DNA of 64,000 bases from Terriglobus roseus (GTDB lineage Bacteria > Acidobacteriota > Terriglobia > Terriglobales > Acidobacteriaceae): positions 2,790,001 through 2,854,000 of the forward strand of contig NZ_FNSD01000001.1 in assembly GCF_900105625.1 (NCBI RefSeq). Direction: 5' to 3'. Position 1 is the stretch's first letter; the number at the start of each line of letters is the position of its first letter. Of this stretch, positions 55,895 to 64,000 are shown one piece after another. A program made the position numbers and the translations under genes. The notes under the pieces were generated by a model, which saw nothing but the letters and a program-made list of their open reading frames with translations, ran no database searches and had not been told where the DNA came from.

Positions 55895-56587
55895 ATGCCG
55901 ACGGATTCGCTGACAACCCGTGTGATCGATCACGTATTCGATCACATACGGCTGAATGGACTTACTTCCGGCGAAACACTGCCTTCCGAGATGCGCACCA
56001 GCACTGATCTGAAGATCAGTCGCGGCATCGTGCGTGAGGCCTTCCGTTCGCTGGAAGTGGCAGGCATTATCGAGAAGGGAAATGGTCGCTCGCCTAAAGT
56101 CGGTGAACTGAACAATTCCTTCCTGACACACCTGATGCTGCACGCTCTTTCGACCAGCCAGGTATCCATGAAACAGGTACTTGAGATCCGAACACTGCTG
56201 GAAGTTCATGCAGCGCAGATGGCTGCGAAGCGCCGCACGAAGTCCGATATTGCACGTCTTCGAGCAGCAGTCAGCGGCATGAAAAAAGCAGCGGGCACGC
56301 CCGACGTGTTCGTTGCGCATGACCTCGAATTTCACGCCGTCATCGATGGTGCCACGGGTAATCCGCTCGTCGATATGATGTGTGGCGCAATGCATGAATG
56401 CATGCAGCAAACGATGCGTGTGGGCATTGTGAATCGCAGGGCAAAGGCCGACATACTCAAGGTGGTGGAAACTCACCATCAGATTGTCGATGCAGTCGAA
56501 GAAGGTAACTCGCAACGTGCCGGTGTCCTGATGCGGAAGCACTTTGAAGAAGCGAAAAAGTCCATCGCGCGTTCCGGCGTGGAGTAA
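55895..56587 (+). CDS. FadR-subfamily GntR transcriptional regulator
   Basis: About 230 residues from the ATG at 55895, with a GGGGAA site upstream. The N-terminal winged helix (about 5-70) has the GntR pattern (LPSEMRTSTDLKISRGIVREAFRSLEVAGIIEKGNG). The C-terminal FCD domain (about 85-215) shows the expected metal or ligand residues (HDLEFH, VETHHQIVDA, MRKHFEE). FCD regulators respond to small organic acids and commonly bind sites with a GT-N3-AC core, which the dyads of this locus contain. It is the only regulator in the locus and the natural candidate for the CCTGT-N3-ACAGG sites. Its own promoter lacks the dyad. Confidence 0.93.
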   Translation: MPTDSLTTRVIDHVFDHIRLNGLTSGETLPSEMRTSTDLKISRGIVREAFRSLEVAGIIEKGNGRSPKVGELNNSFLTHLMLHALSTSQVSMKQVLEIRTLLEVHAAQMAAKRRTKSDIARLRAAVSGMKKAAGTPDVFVAHDLEFHAVIDGATGNPLVDMMCGAMHECMQQTMRVGIVNRRAKADILKVVETHHQIVDAVEEGNSQRAGVLMRKHFEEAKKSIARSGVE

Positions 56588-56665
56588 CTTCGTGCTTCGC
56601 CAAAGACCTCATTTGCGATGTGTCATGGGCTCTGCACGCACCTCGAAATATCGCCTCGGAACTCG

Positions 56666-56683
56666 TTGACCTGTCCTACAGGT
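56666..56683 (+). promoter_or_regulatory. Regulon operator 4, before the PQQ dehydrogenase
   Basis: TTGACC (56666-56671) overlaps the dyad ACCTGT-CCT-ACAGGT (56669-56683). A TAGATT -10 follows after 18 bases. Confidence 0.8.
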
Positions 56684-56728
56684 GCATGCTAGATTTCTGC
56701 AGTTACCTGCCCGTTCCCAGGAGCTGTC

Positions 56729-58630
56729 ATGAAACTTCGTCTCCGGCGGTTTGCCATTTGCCTGCCACTTTCCATCGCCCTTAGCTGCGCAGCACAGTCG
56801 GTTGGCGATTGGCCCATGTATGGGCATGACGACGGCAGCAGCCGCTACTCCCCTCTGACAGATCTCAACCTGAAGAACGTTGCAGGGTTGAAGCGTGCGT
56901 GGACGTACCACATGGCGCCCGCCACAACCGTAGCGGCGCCGGCTCCACCGGCGGGCTCGCTGGCCGCCCGTCTGCGCCAACGCCGGACGGAAACCACGCC
57001 GCTGATGGTGAATGGCATGCTCTTCCTTCCTACGCCCTACAACTCTGTCCTCGCGCTGGATCCGGTCACGGGCAAGCAGATCTGGGAGCATAAGCTGGCC
57101 GCGGGTGCGAACGCGTCGACCCGTGGCGTTGCCTACTGGGGCGGTAGCGGCACGACGCCCGCACGGATCGTCTTTGGCACGAGCGACGGCCTGCTGATCG
57201 CGCTCGACGCGAAGACAGGCGAGCCCGCTGCAGGTTTTGGTACTGACGGCATCGTGGACATGAAGCCGGGCGTGCAGAACGGCATTGCAAACGCGCGTGT
57301 CAGCATGACGTCTCCTCCCAGCATCTATAAGAACGTCATCATCACCGGCTCTGTCGTGCAGGAGTCGCCAAGCATCGGCGCCTCGGGTGATGCACGCGGA
57401 TGGGATGCCGTGACCGGCAAACTGTTATGGCAGTTCCACTCCGTGCCACGGCCCGGCGAGCCTGGTAATGAAACGTGGGAGACACCGGATTCGTGGAAGG
57501 ATCGCTCCGGCACCAACGCGTGGGGCTTCCTCAGCGTCGATGCGCAGACTGGCCAGGTGTTTCTGCCGTTTGGCTCACCGACGACCGATGCCTACGGCGG
57601 GGACCGCAAGGGCAATAACCTGTACGGTGATTCGCTGGTGGCACTGGACGCGAGCACCGGCAAGCTGAAGTGGTTCTACCAACTGATTCACCACGACACG
57701 TGGGATTACGATCCCGAATCTGCGCCGATTCTCGTCACGGTGCACCGCGGCTCGAAGAAGATTCCTGCGGTGGTGGTGACCTCGAAGACGGGACTGATCT
57801 TCGTTCTGGATCGCAACACCGGCAAGCCTGTCTACGACGTGAAGGAGACAGCCGTACCAGCGAGCGATGTTCCGGGTGAGTTCTCCGTCAACACCCAGCC
57901 GGTGCCGGCGAAGCCTGCTCCGCTGGCAAGGATGAGCTTCGATCCGAAGGACATTGCAACGGTCACGCCAGAGCACCAGAAGTTCTGCGAGAACCTGCTG
58001 AAGTCCGACGGTGGTCTGCACAACGATGGTCCGTTCACACGTTACGGGTTGAAAGGTTCCATCGTCTTTCCGGGCACGCTCGGTGCGACGAACTGGCATG
58101 GTGGCTCCTACGATCCGAAGTTAAATTACGTCTTCTTCAACACCATTGAGTTGGCAGATGTAGGCAAGGACACTCCGGCTCCTGCGGGATCGCCCTGGCC
58201 CTATCAGCGCGCAGGCTATGGACGCTTCTGGGACGGTGACAAGTATTGGCCGTGCCAGCAGCCGCCATGGGGCCAGATGGTTGCATTGAACCTCGACACG
58301 GGTGAGTATGCGTGGCGTGTGCCGCTCGGCATCATCCCGGAGCTCGATGCGAAGGGTGTTCATAACACCGGCGCGATGAACATGGGCGGCAGCATTGCAA
58401 CAGCGGGCGGGCTCGTATTCATCTCTGCCACGAACGATCATCACTTCCGCGCCTTCGACGCGAAGACCGGCAAGATCGCCTGGGATACCGAGATGGAAGC
58501 GGGCGCCTACGCCACGCCAATCACCTACAAGGCCAAGGATGGCAAGCAGTACGTTGTCATCGTGGCGACTGGCGGCGGATATTACGACAAGACGGGTGGT
58601 GACAGCGTTGCCGCTTACGCTCTACCCTAG
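56729..58630 (+). CDS. Periplasmic PQQ-dependent dehydrogenase, glucose/quinate-dehydrogenase type
   Basis: 633 residues with a signal peptide (to about 23) and no membrane domain, so a soluble periplasmic quinoprotein. The eight-bladed propeller starts GDWPMYGHDDGSSRYSPLTDLN. It contains HHDTWDYDPES (PQQ/Ca site region) and WPCQQPPWGQMVALNLDTGEY, the block typical of glucose, quinate and related dehydrogenases, and ends with TAGGLVFISATNDHHFRAFD. It would oxidise a sugar or polyol in the periplasm and pass electrons to a cytochrome; the heme gene at 62096 is a candidate partner. Under operator 4. Confidence 0.88.
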   Translation: MKLRLRRFAICLPLSIALSCAAQSVGDWPMYGHDDGSSRYSPLTDLNLKNVAGLKRAWTYHMAPATTVAAPAPPAGSLAARLRQRRTETTPLMVNGMLFLPTPYNSVLALDPVTGKQIWEHKLAAGANASTRGVAYWGGSGTTPARIVFGTSDGLLIALDAKTGEPAAGFGTDGIVDMKPGVQNGIANARVSMTSPPSIYKNVIITGSVVQESPSIGASGDARGWDAVTGKLLWQFHSVPRPGEPGNETWETPDSWKDRSGTNAWGFLSVDAQTGQVFLPFGSPTTDAYGGDRKGNNLYGDSLVALDASTGKLKWFYQLIHHDTWDYDPESAPILVTVHRGSKKIPAVVVTSKTGLIFVLDRNTGKPVYDVKETAVPASDVPGEFSVNTQPVPAKPAPLARMSFDPKDIATVTPEHQKFCENLLKSDGGLHNDGPFTRYGLKGSIVFPGTLGATNWHGGSYDPKLNYVFFNTIELADVGKDTPAPAGSPWPYQRAGYGRFWDGDKYWPCQQPPWGQMVALNLDTGEYAWRVPLGIIPELDAKGVHNTGAMNMGGSIATAGGLVFISATNDHHFRAFDAKTGKIAWDTEMEAGAYATPITYKAKDGKQYVVIVATGGGYYDKTGGDSVAAYALP

Positions 58631-58646
58631 GAGGACGGGCGGTCTT

Positions 58647-58659
58647 CCTGTTTAACAGG
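58647..58659 (+). promoter_or_regulatory. Regulon operator 5, before the KDG kinase
   Basis: The dyad CCTGT-TTA-ACAGG lies 85 bases before the ATG at 58745. The TTGACC -35 seen elsewhere is absent. Confidence 0.6.
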
Positions 58660-58744
58660 GTAAGAGTGTCGTGGCTGCTTCTGCAGCGGTCGCGCTTCCG
58701 CATGACAATTTCCAACGTAGCGGCTTGCCGCGTCCGAAAGTGAT

Positions 58745-59842
58745 ATGAACGCAAACGGTGGGCTGCAGATTCGCTCTGCTGAGACATGTAAGTGGGATCT
58801 ATTGAGCCTGGGCGAAGTGATGCTCCGCTTTGATCCCGGCGAGGACCGCATCTCGCGCACACGGCACTTTCGTGTGTGGGAGGGTGGCGGCGAATACAAT
58901 GTGGCGCGTGGTCTGCGCCGGTGCTTCGGCATGCGCACCTCGCTGGTGACAGCGCTCGCAGACAACGCCGTGGGTCGCCTGCTGGAAGACATGATGCTGC
59001 AAGGTGGAGTGGACCTGAGCCATCTGCGCTGGACTGCCTTCGATGGCGTGGGGGAAGCCAGCCGCAATGGCGTGTACTTCCTGGAGCGTGGCTTCGGCAA
59101 CCGGCCGGCGATGGGCATGATGGATCGTGGTCACACGCCCATCTCCCAGTTGCAGCCGGGCGACGTCGATTGGGACAGCATCTTCGGGGCAGAAGGGGTG
59201 CGCTGGTTCCACACCGGCGGCATCATGTGTGCGCTGTCCGCGTCTGCCACTGAGGTAGTGCGTGGGGCGATGACCTCAGCGCGTCGCCATGGCGTCCTGG
59301 TTTCTTACGACTGCAACTATCGGCCGTCGCTGTGGAAGCGTCGCGGCGGAAGACAGGGCGCTGCATCGATCAATCGTGAGCTTGCGCCGCTGGTGGATGT
59401 GCTGCTGGGCCACGATGGCGATCTTGCACGGGAAATCGGCGCATCGTCGCAGGGACCGCCGTCGCACGATGAAGAGAGCTACGCAGCGATGGCGCGGGGC
59501 ATCTGCGGTGACTTCCCGAACATCCAGGCGATCGCCACCACGACGCGCAAAGCGACCGTTGCCAATCGGAATGACTGGGGCGCCTTCGCCTGGATGGACG
59601 GCGAGGTGTATCGCGGTGCGCAGTACAACGATCTCGAAATCTTCGATCGCGTGGGTGGTGGTGATTCTTTCGCAGCGGGCTTGTTCTACGGCCTGATGAA
59701 CAATCGTGGCATGCAGTGGTCGCTGGACTGCGGCGTGGCGCACGGCGCCCTCGCCATGACAACCGCGGGAGACAACTCGATGTTCACACTGGCTGAGGTG
59801 GAACACGCCATGACCCGCAACGGCGCCGCCGTGCAACGCTAA
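58745..59842 (+). CDS. kdgK: 2-keto-3-deoxygluconate kinase, PfkB family
   Basis: 365 residues. The PfkB ribokinase fold is shown by GEVMLRFDPGEDRISRTRHF and GGGEYNVARGLRRCFG near the start, and the catalytic GGGDSFAAGLFYG at 304-316 with base Asp307. Sequence and neighbourhood (KDPG aldolase 15 bases downstream) fit phosphorylation of 2-keto-3-deoxygluconate to KDPG, the Entner-Doudoroff entry point for sugar acids. Cytoplasmic. First gene of a two-gene operon under operator 5. Confidence 0.88.
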   Translation: MNANGGLQIRSAETCKWDLLSLGEVMLRFDPGEDRISRTRHFRVWEGGGEYNVARGLRRCFGMRTSLVTALADNAVGRLLEDMMLQGGVDLSHLRWTAFDGVGEASRNGVYFLERGFGNRPAMGMMDRGHTPISQLQPGDVDWDSIFGAEGVRWFHTGGIMCALSASATEVVRGAMTSARRHGVLVSYDCNYRPSLWKRRGGRQGAASINRELAPLVDVLLGHDGDLAREIGASSQGPPSHDEESYAAMARGICGDFPNIQAIATTTRKATVANRNDWGAFAWMDGEVYRGAQYNDLEIFDRVGGGDSFAAGLFYGLMNNRGMQWSLDCGVAHGALAMTTAGDNSMFTLAEVEHAMTRNGAAVQR

Positions 59843-59857
59843 GGATAAGGAACTGAT

Positions 59858-60508
59858 ATGGACAGGACAGCAGTTTTAGAGCGTATTGGACAGGTCGGCG
59901 TCTTGCCGGTGCTGCGAGCCAGCACAAGCGACGCGGCCATGGCACTTGCCGATGCAATCGCAGAGGGCGGCATCGCAGCGCTTGAGGTCACCATGACAGT
60001 CCCCGGCGCGATCGGCGTGATGCGGCGACTGGTCACGGAACGGCCGGAGTTGTTGATTGGCGCAGGCACCGTGCTGGATCCGGAGACGGCGCGCATGTGC
60101 ATCCTGGAGGGCGCACAGTTCGTCGTCAGTCCTGCGCTGAATCTTGCGACGGTTTCGCTTTGCCGGCGCTATTCGGTTGCCGTGCTTTCAGGCGCGCTGA
60201 CACCCACTGAGGTCATCGCTGCCTGGCAGGCCGGCACTGACATCATCAAGGTCTTTCCGGCCAGCGCCATGGGCGGTGCCAAGTATCTCAAGTCACTCAA
60301 GGCGCCGCTGCCGCAAGTGGAGCTGATCCCGACCGGTGGGGTGTCGCTGTCGAACGCTCGCGAGTTTCTGGAGGCAGGCGCCTTCGCGCTTGGTGTCGGT
60401 GCAGACCTTGCGGATGAGAAAGCAATCCTGGAAGGCCGCGCGCAGGATGTCACGGCCATCGCCAGGAAGTACGAGGCGATTGTGCGCGAGTATCAGTCGA
60501 CCTTCTAA
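59858..60508 (+). CDS. eda: 2-keto-3-deoxy-6-phosphogluconate aldolase
   Basis: 216 residues, normal length for the class I KDPG aldolase family. Glu43 in ALEVTMT and the Schiff-base Lys131 in DIIKVFPAS are both present, and the Gly-rich phosphate site IPTGGVSLSNA follows. It cleaves KDPG to pyruvate and glyceraldehyde 3-phosphate. It lies 15 bases after the KDG kinase, so the two steps are co-expressed. A dehydratase producing KDG is not in the window. Confidence 0.93.
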   Translation: MDRTAVLERIGQVGVLPVLRASTSDAAMALADAIAEGGIAALEVTMTVPGAIGVMRRLVTERPELLIGAGTVLDPETARMCILEGAQFVVSPALNLATVSLCRRYSVAVLSGALTPTEVIAAWQAGTDIIKVFPASAMGGAKYLKSLKAPLPQVELIPTGGVSLSNAREFLEAGAFALGVGADLADEKAILEGRAQDVTAIARKYEAIVREYQSTF

Positions 60509-60540
60509 ATCTTCAGCAAGTATCCCAGTAGAGACGAGCG

Positions 60541-61875
60541 CTACTCGGCTAGCGCCAGGTCGCTCGTCTCTGCCATGGCGTCTACCTGTTGTACGGGTCG
60601 CAGCACCAGGATCAGGATTCCTGACACCGTCAGTGCAACGGACATCAAGAGGTAGCCTGCCTTGGAATTTCCCGTAGACGCCTGCAGATAGCCCACGAGA
60701 TAGCTGCCAAGGAACGAGCCAAGCGCTCCCATGCTATTGATCAGCGCGGTGACCTCGCCGGCGACGTTGCCCGGGAGCATCTCTGGAATGATGGCGAAGA
60801 ACGGGCCGTAGGGTGCGTACATGGCGCCACCGGCAAGGATCAGGAAGCCGAAGGCGACGAAGAAATTCATGCCGGCCGTCAGATAAGACCCGAAGAATGC
60901 TGCGCCTGCGAGTATGAGGAACGGCCACACAAAGCGTGTTCGCTGCGCCGTGCGGTCTGAGTAGAAGCTGACAACGATCATCAGCAGGGCCGCGACCGCG
61001 TAAGGGATAGCGCTCAGCAGGCCGGTGGCACCAATGCCTTGTGACGAACCTTTGCGGATCATCACCGGCAGCCACAGCACGAAGCCGTAGACGCCGATGG
61101 ACCAGAAGAAATACTGCAGGCAAAGCAGGATGACGTTAGGGTTCCGCAGCGCCACGGTAAGGCTCGCCACCTTCGGGATAACGCCTTGCTCGCTCGCCAG
61201 TGTGGCCGTCAATTCCTGGGCAGACTCCTTGCTGATCCATGCAGCATCTTCCGGCTTGTCGCGAATGACGAAGTACCAGACAACGCCCCACAGCACCGAC
61301 GGCAGACCTTCAATGATGAAGGTCATCTGCCATCCGAAGGCCTTGATGATGTAGCCCGTCACCGCGGACATCCAAAGCACCGTGACCGGATTTCCGAGGA
61401 TGAGCATGGTGTTCGTGCGTGAGCGCTCCGACCGCGTGAACCACTTGGTCAGCAGGATTAACATGCCCGGCAGGATGAAGCTTTCGGCCGCACCCAGTAA
61501 CAGGCGATCTGCGGCGAGCCACCAGTACGACTTTATGACGCCGGTCAGCGAAGCGAGAATGCCCCAGCTGATGAGCGACAGGAAGATAAGCTTCCGAGCG
61601 GAACGCTTGCGGGCGTAGGCTGCGCCGGGAATCTGGAAGATAAAGTAGCCGAAGAAGAACAGGGAACCCAGGAGCGCCGACTGTGCGGCGGTGATGTGCA
61701 GTGTTTCCGCCAGGCCAGCCGCTGCGCCAAAGCCATAGTTCGCGCGATCGACGTACGCAAGACTGTACGTAACGAAGACGGCAGGAATAATGTAGAGCCA
61801 GCGACGCTTCAGGTCGGGATATTTCGAGAGATCAGTGGTAGCCGCGCCGGAGCTTTGAGAGGGTTCGAAAGCCAT
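60541..61875 (-). CDS. MFS transporter, anion:cation symporter type
   Basis: 444 residues with 12 hydrophobic segments. The family signs of the ACS (hexuronate/phthalate) group are present: YVDRANYGFGAA after helix 1 and a PGAAYARKRSARKL loop. It likely imports a sugar acid such as glucuronate or gluconate across the inner membrane by proton symport. Convergent with the eda operon, with operator 6 in front of its own promoter on the minus strand. Confidence 0.88.
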   Translation of the reverse strand: MAFEPSQSSGAATTDLSKYPDLKRRWLYIIPAVFVTYSLAYVDRANYGFGAAAGLAETLHITAAQSALLGSLFFFGYFIFQIPGAAYARKRSARKLIFLSLISWGILASLTGVIKSYWWLAADRLLLGAAESFILPGMLILLTKWFTRSERSRTNTMLILGNPVTVLWMSAVTGYIIKAFGWQMTFIIEGLPSVLWGVVWYFVIRDKPEDAAWISKESAQELTATLASEQGVIPKVASLTVALRNPNVILLCLQYFFWSIGVYGFVLWLPVMIRKGSSQGIGATGLLSAIPYAVAALLMIVVSFYSDRTAQRTRFVWPFLILAGAAFFGSYLTAGMNFFVAFGFLILAGGAMYAPYGPFFAIIPEMLPGNVAGEVTALINSMGALGSFLGSYLVGYLQASTGNSKAGYLLMSVALTVSGILILVLRPVQQVDAMAETSDLALAE

Positions 61876-61968
61876 CGTTCATCCTTCTTGATTTCAGGAG
61901 CACCGCAGTCGAAAGATTGCCGACGCGCATCCCACCAGTCTGTACGGTGTGCGTGAGACTACCAGTAT

Positions 61969-61985
61969 CCTGTTAAACAGGTCAA
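61969..61985 (-). promoter_or_regulatory. Regulon operator 6, before the MFS transporter
   Basis: CCTGT-TAA-ACAGG (61969-61981) overlaps the minus-strand -35 TTGACC (61985-61980). Confidence 0.75.
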
Positions 61986-62040
61986 CAGCCGATAACGCCG
62001 GAATTACAGGCGCACTCGCTACGATCTTCCATGCGTCCGA

Positions 62041-62057
62041 TTGACCTGTCCAATAGG
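62041..62057 (+). promoter_or_regulatory. Regulon operator 7, before the cytochrome c gene
   Basis: TTGACC (62041-62046) fused to CCTGT-CCA-ATAGG (62045-62057), one mismatch from the dyad. It lies 60 bases from operator 6, so the two divergent promoters may be bound cooperatively. Confidence 0.65.
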
Positions 62058-62095
62058 AGTTTGATACGCTCCTCCCGTTTGACGGAGGTGCCTGC

Positions 62096-62605
62096 ATGCG
62101 GTTGGGAAGCTGGATCAGCAGCGCGGCCATGGCGACGGGAGCGTTGTTCCTGCTGCTGCCGGCGCTGGCTGGGAACTACGTGCAGACGCCCCCACCCGCG
62201 AAGGATCTGCCGCCCGGGGCGGGACATGATGCCTTTGTGCGAGTGTGCAACGGCTGCCACGTCACGGCTCTTGTTACTTCTCAGCGCAAGTCGGCCGATG
62301 ACTGGGCCTCGGTCGTGATTGAAATGCGCAATCGTGGCGCAGTGGGATCGGACCAGGATCTTGAAGACATTGTGGGGTATCTCGCTGCCAATTTTGGTCC
62401 CGCTGCCGCACCCGTTCGCGTGAACGTCAATAGCGCTTCCGCTGCCGAAATCGCCGGCGCGCTTTCCTTGCCTCTCGCACAGGGAAATGCGATCGTCGAG
62501 TTCCGCGAAAAGAGCGGCAAGTTCAAAGACATCACAGCGCTGGAACAGGTGCCGGGCGCAGACACCGCCAAGATGGAAGCTGCGAAAGACCGCATCGATT
62601 TCTGA
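62096..62605 (+). CDS. Cytochrome c with C-terminal helix-hairpin-helix domain
   Basis: 169 residues with a signal peptide (to about 25). One CNGCH heme motif at 51-55 is followed by a likely Met ligand in VVIEMRNRGA. The last 60 residues (VRVNVNSASAAEIAGALSL...FKDITALEQVPG) are a ComEA-like helix-hairpin-helix. The combination is seen next to PQQ dehydrogenases in acidobacteria; the heme domain is a plausible electron acceptor for the enzyme at 56729. First gene of a three-gene unit under operator 7. Confidence 0.88.
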   Translation: MRLGSWISSAAMATGALFLLLPALAGNYVQTPPPAKDLPPGAGHDAFVRVCNGCHVTALVTSQRKSADDWASVVIEMRNRGAVGSDQDLEDIVGYLAANFGPAAAPVRVNVNSASAAEIAGALSLPLAQGNAIVEFREKSGKFKDITALEQVPGADTAKMEAAKDRIDF

Positions 62606-62624
62606 AGCCGTACCGGAGAGAGTC

Positions 62625-63098
62625 ATGAAGCAGTGTCAACTTACCGTCCCTACCCTGCTCGCAGGTGCAGCCGTGTTGCTGTCCGGCGTGGCCCATGCAC
62701 AAAGCCTGCCACCGCAGAAGCGCCAGGCAACACCGGAGAAAGTAATCGCGGAACATATCGCGGCGCTGAATGCCTGTGACTGGAATCGCATGATGGCACA
62801 GTACAGCGACAACGTGGAATTCCTCTCAAAGGACGGCAATGTCGTCAAAGGCCGTGAGGCCATTGGAAAGATGTTCAAGACGGCACTGATGCCGCCGGCA
62901 AAGGGTGGCCAGTGCGGCATGAAGCTCATCCCGGAACACACGGTCGTTGTGGATGGCACGGTGAACGTGGTGTGGCGTGCAGAGGCTCCCTTCTTCGCCG
63001 AACCGTATAAGGGTTCTGAGGCGTTCGAGACGAAGGATGGCCTGCTGGTGTTACAGGTGACCACGTGGGATCCGGCCGCCATCAAGATGAAGAAGTAG
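62625..63098 (+). CDS. Exported NTF2/SnoaL-like protein
   Basis: About 157 residues from the ATG at 62625, with GGAGAG upstream and a signal peptide to about residue 26. The mature part has the cone-shaped NTF2-like pattern (EHIAALNACDWNRMMAQYSDNVEFLSKDG, then a beta-sheet ending in VTTWD). Such proteins bind small ligands or act as isomerases. Function unknown. Second gene of the cytochrome unit, 19 bases after it. Confidence 0.82.
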   Translation: MKQCQLTVPTLLAGAAVLLSGVAHAQSLPPQKRQATPEKVIAEHIAALNACDWNRMMAQYSDNVEFLSKDGNVVKGREAIGKMFKTALMPPAKGGQCGMKLIPEHTVVVDGTVNVVWRAEAPFFAEPYKGSEAFETKDGLLVLQVTTWDPAAIKMKK

Positions 63099-63127
63099 AC
63101 GCCTCACTCTCAGGGACATCCACACAC

Positions 63128-64000
63128 ATGAATCGCCTTATCACCACGCTGGCTTTCGCTGCTCTCTTCGCACTGCCCTGTGCGGCACAGACGCCATCGC
63201 AGCCGCGCGAGTCGCTGACGAAGGCGCAGTTCGATGAGATGTTTCACAAGCTTTCGAACTGGGGGCGCTGGGGTAAGGACGAGCAGAAGGGCACGCTGAA
63301 TCTGATCACGCCGGCGAAGCGTCAGCAGGCGGCAAAGCTGGTGACGGCGGGTATCTCTGTCTCCCTGGCGCGCGACCTCAATACGGCGAAAGAGATCGAT
63401 AACCCCGATCCATTTCAGGATGCGATGGCGCTTGGCGCTGACGGCAAGTTCAACACCGACACTTACAAGGTGAACTTCCACGGCTTTGGCTTCAGCCACT
63501 TTGATGCGCTGTCGCATACCTTCTACGACGGCAAGCTTTACAACGGATTTTCTGACCATGCGATTACACCTCATGGCGGCGAAGTGCTCGATGCCACGCA
63601 ATATCGTGATGGCATCTTCACGCGTGGTGTTCTCATCGACATCCCCTGGCTGCGCGGCCTGCCTTATCTCGAAAAGACGGGTCACATCTCTGCCGCGGAC
63701 CTCGATCTCTGGGAGCGTAAGACCGGCGTGCATGTGACCTCGGGTGATGCCGTGCTGATCCGGACGGGGCGTTGGGCTCTGCGCAATGCGAAGGGGCCAT
63801 GGGACATCTCCAGCGCCGCTGCCGGTCTCGATCCTTCAGCGGTCGCATGGCTTCACAAGCGGGACGTGGCCTTCCTGGTGAGCGACGCCGCGCATGACGC
63901 GCTACCGTCTGCGGTCCAGGGCATCGACTATCCCATCCACATCCTGACCATTGTGGCGATGGGAATGTCCCTCGCGGATCAGTGCAACCTGGAGGATGTC
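63128..64000 (+). CDS. Cyclase-family metal-dependent hydrolase, cut by window end
   Basis: At least 291 residues; the stop lies beyond the window. A signal peptide ends near residue 21. The metal motif GFSHFDALSH (His124, Asp126, His130) is that of the cyclase/kynurenine-formamidase family, and a SDAAHDAL segment lies near the end. In this context, downstream of a PQQ dehydrogenase system, a lactonase-like role on sugar lactones is possible but not shown. Third gene of the cytochrome unit, 29 bases after the NTF2-like gene. Confidence 0.85.
   Translation, partial: MNRLITTLAFAALFALPCAAQTPSQPRESLTKAQFDEMFHKLSNWGRWGKDEQKGTLNLITPAKRQQAAKLVTAGISVSLARDLNTAKEIDNPDPFQDAMALGADGKFNTDTYKVNFHGFGFSHFDALSHTFYDGKLYNGFSDHAITPHGGEVLDATQYRDGIFTRGVLIDIPWLRGLPYLEKTGHISAADLDLWERKTGVHVTSGDAVLIRTGRWALRNAKGPWDISSAAAGLDPSAVAWLHKRDVAFLVSDAAHDALPSAVQGIDYPIHILTIVAMGMSLADQCNLEDV

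Noticed and set aside
60585-60597. CCTGTTGTACGGG, one mismatch from the regulon operator
   Set aside because: Inside the 3' coding end of the MFS gene with no promoter or gene start nearby; likely chance.

Overview
The window looks like a chromosome segment of an acidobacterium, probably of the Terriglobia (Granulicella/Terriglobus/Edaphobacter type). The evidence is a very long Oar-like TonB-dependent receptor with an N-terminal carboxypeptidase-regulatory-like domain, a TIGR02999-type sigma factor coupled to a TPR protein kinase, a TIGR03118 protein, a GH115 glycosidase and moderately high GC. It was assigned by gene content only; no database search was possible.

Positions 1 to about 25,400 are an integrative element. 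A P4-type tyrosine integrase opens the window. At 25,378-25,400 lies a copy of a tRNA-Ser-like 3' end (T-loop to CCA), followed at once by an intrinsic terminator that fits the displaced native terminator of that tRNA. The intact tRNA and the other junction should lie just left of base 1. Cargo in order: a lipoprotein; an ECF sigma factor and Ser/Thr kinase-TPR pair facing a three-gene operon of exported proteins, one with a ClpP-like fold; a solitary phage tape-measure-like protein; small AlpA/excisionase-type regulators; an O-like replication protein with iteron-like repeats inside its gene; a run of small, mostly unknown or membrane genes; two homologous mini-proteins with an HxxxCxxC motif; a frameshifted serine-recombinase relic; and a tightly coupled three-gene operon (TIGR04255 protein, HTH protein, unknown protein with an HDCD motif) behind its own candidate operator.

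Positions 25,400-40,425 are ordinary chromosome: a TIGR03118 secreted protein; a two-component system in one operon with an outer-membrane beta-barrel and a cupredoxin-like protein, divergent from a PQQ beta-propeller dehydrogenase with histidine-rich tails; a GH115 alpha-glucuronidase; a MATE exporter; and a parallel beta-helix protein with an unclear start. A complete rRNA operon follows (16S, tRNA-Ile(GAT), tRNA-Ala(TGC), 23S, 5S) with a promoter, two boxA-like elements and a UUCG-loop terminator.

Positions 46,745-64,000 hold three redox genes (DsbD-alpha-like and two double-thioredoxin proteins) and then a carbohydrate-acid utilisation locus: bicupin, mutarotase-fold protein, TonB-dependent receptor, FadR-type GntR regulator, PQQ dehydrogenase, 2-keto-3-deoxygluconate kinase, KDPG aldolase, MFS transporter, cytochrome c with a helix-hairpin-helix tail, NTF2-like protein and a cyclase-family hydrolase cut by the window end. 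Seven promoter regions across this locus carry the same dyad, CCTGT-N3-ACAGG, usually fused to a TTGACC -35 box. This defines a compact local regulon, most simply controlled by the FadR-type regulator inside it.
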